8,174 nucleotides of DNA from CAIMZW01 sp037133095 (GTDB lineage: Bacteria > Actinomycetota > Actinomycetes > Nanopelagicales > Nanopelagicaceae). The stretch covers positions 1-8,174 of the forward strand of contig JBAXOT010000040.1 in NCBI GenBank assembly GCA_037133095.1, written 5' to 3'. The position numbers and the translations under genes are program-made. Positions within the stretch are counted from its first letter, which is position 1, and every line of letters begins with the position of its first letter. Positions 5,225-8,174 of this stretch are shown here, one piece after another. The notes under the pieces are model-generated. The model had not been told where the DNA came from. It was given only the letters and a program-made list of their open reading frames with translations, and ran no database searches.

Positions 5225-6481
5225 CTAGTTTGTCTTTTTATACCCCTTCGGGCATGTGGGACTGGTCGCCGTGATCTTCTTTATGACCGGTCCTTTTACG
5301 CACTGAATCGTTATTTTTTTCGGCGTAGGTGTTGGTTTTGGCTTAGGTGAAGGTGTAGAAACCAAAGTTCCAAGGCCGGTCGAATTCATTTTATAAGCAG
5401 GGTTGAGTCGAATATCCAAGGTCGGACTTGGGAAATTGAAGCCGGAAACGTCGATCACAATCAATCCGTTTCTTGCCGAAACTGACTTGGTGGCAGCAAT
5501 GGTGCCACCAGCAGTTGTCGTCAAAGAGGCGATCAATGCAGTTGCCGCATCTTGAGGTTTAGTGAGCCCCCACATGAGAGCAGCATCGGCGTATGGAATT
5601 ACTGCGCGATAGAAGCCCGCACTAACGGTGACACCATCGGGTGCAAAATGAGGTGCGGACGCCGAATATCTAAACGATTTCGTATCTGAATTCCAGACAG
5701 GTGTAGATAATTTACAAATCCCATTTGATCCAACATAAAGTTTCCCCGTCGATCCTTCGACGCCAAATCCAAAGGAATCATTTTGGGGGACTACAACACT
5801 TTGAAATTGCACAGATTGATTTGCTGCTACGCCAGTGTTATCGACGCAATCTTTTGCAGTCTTAGCCGCAGGAACCATGACCGGATTCCCTGAAATTTCA
5901 ATGAGCGTGTAACTAGATGTCGACTGAATATTGGTCGCTACATCGGTCCCCACTCCGAATGTGACTCCAACTTTTACGTTGCCAACTCTGATTTTTATAT
6001 CGATGACTGTCTCTGAATCAAGGTCAGTCGGGTAAAGATTGTTTGAGGCCTGAGCGGCCAACGAGACTTGGTTATTGGTCGTCAATGTTGGTTGCGCGAT
6101 GGCATAAATCCAAGGCACAAAATCATTTGCGGGCTTGGCGTCAATATAAATTCCGTCATAGCCAAAAGAGTTGAATCCTTTTTCATTCCAGGAATCAGAG
6201 GTCCACCGGCCGGGTAGAGCTTTTCCTGTAACCACCGAGCTGATTGAGCCAGATGCTCCCGTGGTGGCCGTGCCGGTTGCATTCCAGGTGAGGAGGAGAG
6301 CTTTTTGACCGGCATGTTGAACAGATACTGATTCTATGCAGTAGTTACTGCCGGCTGGATCGCAGGGTAGCCATGAACCCTTTGGAAGTGTGATTGCCGC
6401 GGATGCTGAGGAACTGATCAAAGTACTGGCTAAAAGTAAAAGGGCAACAGCAACTGATCCTCTTGCCTTCCTGGTAGCCAT
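5225..6481 (-). CDS. Exported protein with conserved cysteine pairs; unknown function
   Basis: A 418-residue protein with a Sec signal peptide (MATRKARGS, hydrophobic 10-22, SASA-A cleavage near 28-29). The ATG at 6481 has AGAGGA five bases upstream. The mature part begins with Cys40/Cys48. The core (about 86-366) is rich in alternating beta-strand patterns and holds GRWTSDSW, FGYDGIYIDAKPANDF, DLDSET, VPQNDSFGFG, Cys212/Cys256 and SAPHFAPDGVTV (275-286). Then comes a Pro/Lys/Thr linker (376-388) and a tail with Cys394/Cys410 and CPKGYKK. Cysteine spacings (8, 44 and 16) are the same as in the 666-residue paralogue. It starts 26 bp after the probable anti-sigma gene and has no room for a strong separate promoter, so it is likely in the sigma operon. 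No known domain was recognised; a wall-attached or released surface protein is the best guess. Confidence 0.88.
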   Translation of the reverse strand: MATRKARGSVAVALLLLASTLISSSASAAITLPKGSWLPCDPAGSNYCIESVSVQHAGQKALLLTWNATGTATTGASGSISSVVTGKALPGRWTSDSWNEKGFNSFGYDGIYIDAKPANDFVPWIYAIAQPTLTTNNQVSLAAQASNNLYPTDLDSETVIDIKIRVGNVKVGVTFGVGTDVATNIQSTSSYTLIEISGNPVMVPAAKTAKDCVDNTGVAANQSVQFQSVVVPQNDSFGFGVEGSTGKLYVGSNGICKLSTPVWNSDTKSFRYSASAPHFAPDGVTVSAGFYRAVIPYADAALMWGLTKPQDAATALIASLTTTAGGTIAATKSVSARNGLIVIDVSGFNFPSPTLDIRLNPAYKMNSTGLGTLVSTPSPKPKPTPTPKKITIQCVKGPVIKKITATSPTCPKGYKKTN

Positions 6482-6507
6482 TTATTCCTCTGGCTCTCTA
6501 TTGATTC

Positions 6508-7176
6508 CTAACGTGCAACGGTCAAGAACCAATTCCATTGCCAACTTGCGTTGGCGCTTACTGTCAAACCTTCTTTGAACTCCGGAAACGAGTAGACCAC
6601 GATAGAAGTAGCCCCAGGCATCACGGTCACTGGTCGGGAAGTACTGTCTAGTGGACCGTGATCTACGTAAATCATCAGTGCAGGTGCTGCGGACACGATG
6701 TCTTGCGTATTGTTTTGAAGCTTGAGAATCCAAGTCATCGGACAGGTGCCCGAGGGACAACGCTCCCACGAAACCTTCAATCCCAAAGCTGTAAGTCCGC
6801 CGAGGGTGTCCCCAACCCCCGCCGGTTTACTTATGGCCCCGAGATCGCCAATGCTTGCTTCCCATGTCAATGGGTAATCCGAGATTAAGCCCTGAATTTG
6901 TGCAGGTTGGAGGGCATTATTATTTCTTGAACCGACCGCACTGGTATTTGCCGCATCAGAAGCGCCATTCGTCGACGAAGCGGAGTGAGGAATCAGAAGG
7001 AAAACTACCGTGGCAACTAGCCCGGCAATGACTACCCCCGCGGCCACAATCGCGAATTTTCTAATACGACGACGGCGAACACGTTGCTGGATCTGAACTA
7101 CCAGATTCTTGTTTTCAAGCACATCAAGTGCCATCCATTGCAGCTCGCGACGAATCAGCGGATCTACATCAGTCAT
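6508..7176 (-). CDS. Single-pass membrane protein, probable anti-sigma factor
   Basis: A 222-residue protein with a cytoplasmic N-terminus of about 40 residues ending in QRVRRRRIRK, one membrane helix (about 41-63), a Ser/Asn/Ala-rich spacer (64-90) and an extracytoplasmic domain with beta-strand character and a Cys140/Cys145 pair (ERCPSGTCPMTW). The ATG at 7176 overlaps the sigma factor stop by eight bases and has GAGGTGG upstream; a TTG at 7194 would place that site inside the coding sequence. Tight coupling to an ECF sigma gene and this topology suggest an anti-sigma factor that holds the sigma factor at the membrane. There is no HxxxCxxC zinc motif of the ZAS anti-sigma type, and the cytoplasmic part is short, so the role is inferred from context. 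A membrane sensor or accessory protein is the alternative. Confidence 0.8.
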   Translation of the reverse strand: MTDVDPLIRRELQWMALDVLENKNLVVQIQQRVRRRRIRKFAIVAAGVVIAGLVATVVFLLIPHSASSTNGASDAANTSAVGSRNNNALQPAQIQGLISDYPLTWEASIGDLGAISKPAGVGDTLGGLTALGLKVSWERCPSGTCPMTWILKLQNNTQDIVSAAPALMIYVDHGPLDSTSRPVTVMPGATSIVVYSFPEFKEGLTVSANASWQWNWFLTVAR

Positions 7177-7777
7177 TTTCCACCACCTCTGCAAACACTA
7201 TCTCCGTGATATTTGTTTCTTCGATATCTGAATCTTCCAGGGCGAGGGTCTTCTTTGCCGACTTTTCAAATTCCGGTACCAACTGAATGTGAGCCGCAAC
7301 CGCTGCCTTTCCTCGTGCCAAATGCGAAGCCGCTGTACCCATAGGAATTTCGAGTACATCGGCTACTTCTCGAAGAACTAGACCATGTTCGTAGATTAAT
7401 AAAAGCACTGCCCGCTGAATTGCGCTCAGGGACTTTAAAGCCGATTGCACTAATAGTCTCTCCACGACATCATCAGACTGATCAGCGATCTGCAAAACAC
7501 TCTCTGCAAGATCAAAACTCGTTTCACGTTCTTCTCTTTTGCGCGCCCACTTTCGGCGCACATCAGCGTGTTTACTCACCATGACTCGGATGACATATGC
7601 GTCAAGATTCTCGTGTTCCTTTAATTTGCTCCATCGAGTGAACACATCGGCCAGCGCTTCTTGCATCACATCTTCGGCGTTTTGGGTGTCGAAGCAAATC
7701 GTCCGCGCAGCCCGAAGGAAAACCATTTGGCGTTCTTGCAGCCAAATCGTGAATTCGATTTGATCCTGCTTGGACAT
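7169..7777 (-). CDS. ECF sigma factor, SigE-like actinobacterial family
   Basis: An alternative sigma factor of 202 residues that directs RNA polymerase to its own promoter set. Region 2 (about 15-80) includes NAEDVMQEALADVFTRW (33-49), the core-binding and -10 recognition helices, and YVIRVMVSKHADVRRKW (61-77), very like the YVRRVMVN-H pattern of the SigE-like family. Region 4 (about 105-162) includes the helix-turn-helix LREVADVLEIPMGTAASHLARGKAAV (in parts at 135-160) for -35 binding. An acidic tail of about 40 residues (165-202) follows, longer than in minimal ECF factors. I choose the ATG at 7777; a TTG two codons earlier is possible. No ribosome site is visible. TACCCT six bases before the ATG, with TTGTAG 16 bases further up, suggests a leaderless transcript. 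It is the first gene of the operon. Confidence 0.92.
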   Translation of the reverse strand: MSKQDQIEFTIWLQERQMVFLRAARTICFDTQNAEDVMQEALADVFTRWSKLKEHENLDAYVIRVMVSKHADVRRKWARKREERETSFDLAESVLQIADQSDDVVERLLVQSALKSLSAIQRAVLLLIYEHGLVLREVADVLEIPMGTAASHLARGKAAVAAHIQLVPEFEKSAKKTLALEDSDIEETNITEIVFAEVVEND

Positions 7778-7783
7778 TTTCAA

Positions 7784-7811
7784 AGGGTAGCAGTGCCTTA
7801 CAAGCCTACAA
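7784..7811 (-). promoter_or_regulatory. Possible promoter of the sigma factor operon (leaderless)
   Basis: On the minus strand TTGTAG (7811-7806), a 16-base spacer and TACCCT (7789-7784) precede the ATG at 7777 by six bases. With no ribosome site in front of the ATG, this geometry fits transcription starting at or next to the start codon, which is common in actinobacteria. The match is modest. Confidence 0.4.
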
Positions 7812-7900
7812 TCGCCAATCTTTGACCGTTTAAAAGAGTTGGCACTCTATGCATAAAAATGGCTTGGATATACGGTGGATGACTTGAGCGAGTTTCGCAT

Positions 7901-7915
7901 TGCTGTTAAACAGCA
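7901..7915. promoter_or_regulatory. Perfect 15-bp palindrome, probable operator
   Basis: TGCTGTT-A-AACAGCA is an exact inverted repeat with seven-base arms and a one-base centre. It is too tight to form an RNA hairpin, so a dimeric DNA-binding protein is the natural reading. It lies 41 bp before the plus-strand start at 7956. A weak promoter TTGAGC (7884-7889), 17 bases, TAAACA (7907-7912) would put the palindrome over the -10 box, as expected for a repressor site. Confidence 0.5.
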
Positions 7916-7955
7916 TTTCTCAATTATTAGGCGCAATTGCTCGAGAGGTGAGGTT

Positions 7956-8174
7956 ATGCGGATGAGCTCTAGCAGAATTCGTTTAATAGGCCTGCTTGCC
8001 TTGACCTTCATGCTATGTAGTCCCTCGATCCTATTTGCCGCCGATCCGGTTACCCCGCCAGCCTTTATCTTGGGGAATCAAACCTGGTCCGGCACAACAC
8101 CTCATCCTGATAACCCGTACGGTTTCCGAATCGGATTGCAAGACTATTTCAATCAAGGCTCACAAATGGCCAAT
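7956..8174 (+). CDS. N-terminal part of an exported protein (cut by window end)
   Basis: An open frame of 73 codons runs from ATG 7956 to the last base without a stop. The product begins MRMSSSRIRL followed by a hydrophobic stretch (11-28) and a likely signal peptidase site after FAA, so the mature chain starts near Asp30. It has no lipobox: the cysteine at 21 is not preceded by a lipoprotein pattern. The mature part seen so far (DPVTPPAFILGNQTW, then HPDNPYGFRIGLQDYF) is not recognised. AGAGG seven bases upstream supports ATG 7956; ATG 7962 with GAGG is a close alternative. It is divergent from the sigma operon, with a 178-bp spacer holding the palindrome. Confidence 0.75.
   Translation, partial: MRMSSSRIRLIGLLALTFMLCSPSILFAADPVTPPAFILGNQTWSGTTPHPDNPYGFRIGLQDYFNQGSQMAN

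Noticed and set aside
7835..7848. TTGGCACTC as half of a CIRCE (HrcA) operator, and the AGAGT/ACTCT hairpin
   Set aside because: The second CIRCE half (GAGTGCTAA at nine bases) is missing, and the hairpin has only five pairs.

Overview
The window looks like a chromosomal segment of a free-living actinobacterium, most likely one of the small freshwater planktonic lineages (acI/Nanopelagicales type). This rests on an actinorhodopsin-type proton pump, a two-subunit (CrtYc/CrtYd) lycopene cyclase typical of actinobacteria, a SigE-like ECF sigma factor of actinobacterial type, and moderate base composition. The assignment is an inference from protein families; no marker gene for taxonomy is present except the 3' part of a tRNA-Arg(CCU).

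Layout. Positions 1-52 hold the 3' part of tRNA-Arg(CCU) with an encoded CCA. Positions 68-2284 (minus strand) hold a phototrophy block: blh (retinal-forming beta-carotene oxygenase), then the rhodopsin gene, then a terminator-like hairpin and a small two-helix membrane protein. On the opposite strand, starting less than 50 bp from blh, lie crtYc and crtYd, which overlap by ATGA. Together these genes can cyclise lycopene, cleave the resulting beta-carotene to retinal, and supply the opsin that binds it; earlier carotenoid genes (crtE, crtB, crtI) are not in the window. A 16-bp stem hairpin at 3035-3075 separates this block from the next, convergent one.

Positions 3113-7777 (minus strand) are a second module: an ECF sigma factor, a single-pass membrane protein overlapping it by 8 nt (probable anti-sigma factor), and two exported paralogues of 418 and 666 residues. 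The paralogues share a beta-rich core of unknown function, three cysteine pairs with identical spacing, and a short C-terminal two-cysteine tail motif. The larger one carries an extra region of about 250 residues with an internal repeat and a Ser/Thr/Pro/Ala-rich linker. I do not recognise the core family; the sensible reading is a cell-surface module linked to an envelope-responsive sigma factor.

Positions 7778-7955 are a divergent intergenic region with a perfect 15-bp palindrome. It is followed by the start of another exported protein on the plus strand, cut off by the window end.

Several genes have better starts than the longest reading frame: the rhodopsin starts at 1163, crtYd at 2660, the anti-sigma protein at 7176 and the sigma factor at 7777. 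The most unusual content is the sigma/anti-sigma/exported-paralogue module and the compact retinal-opsin block with its regulatory details.
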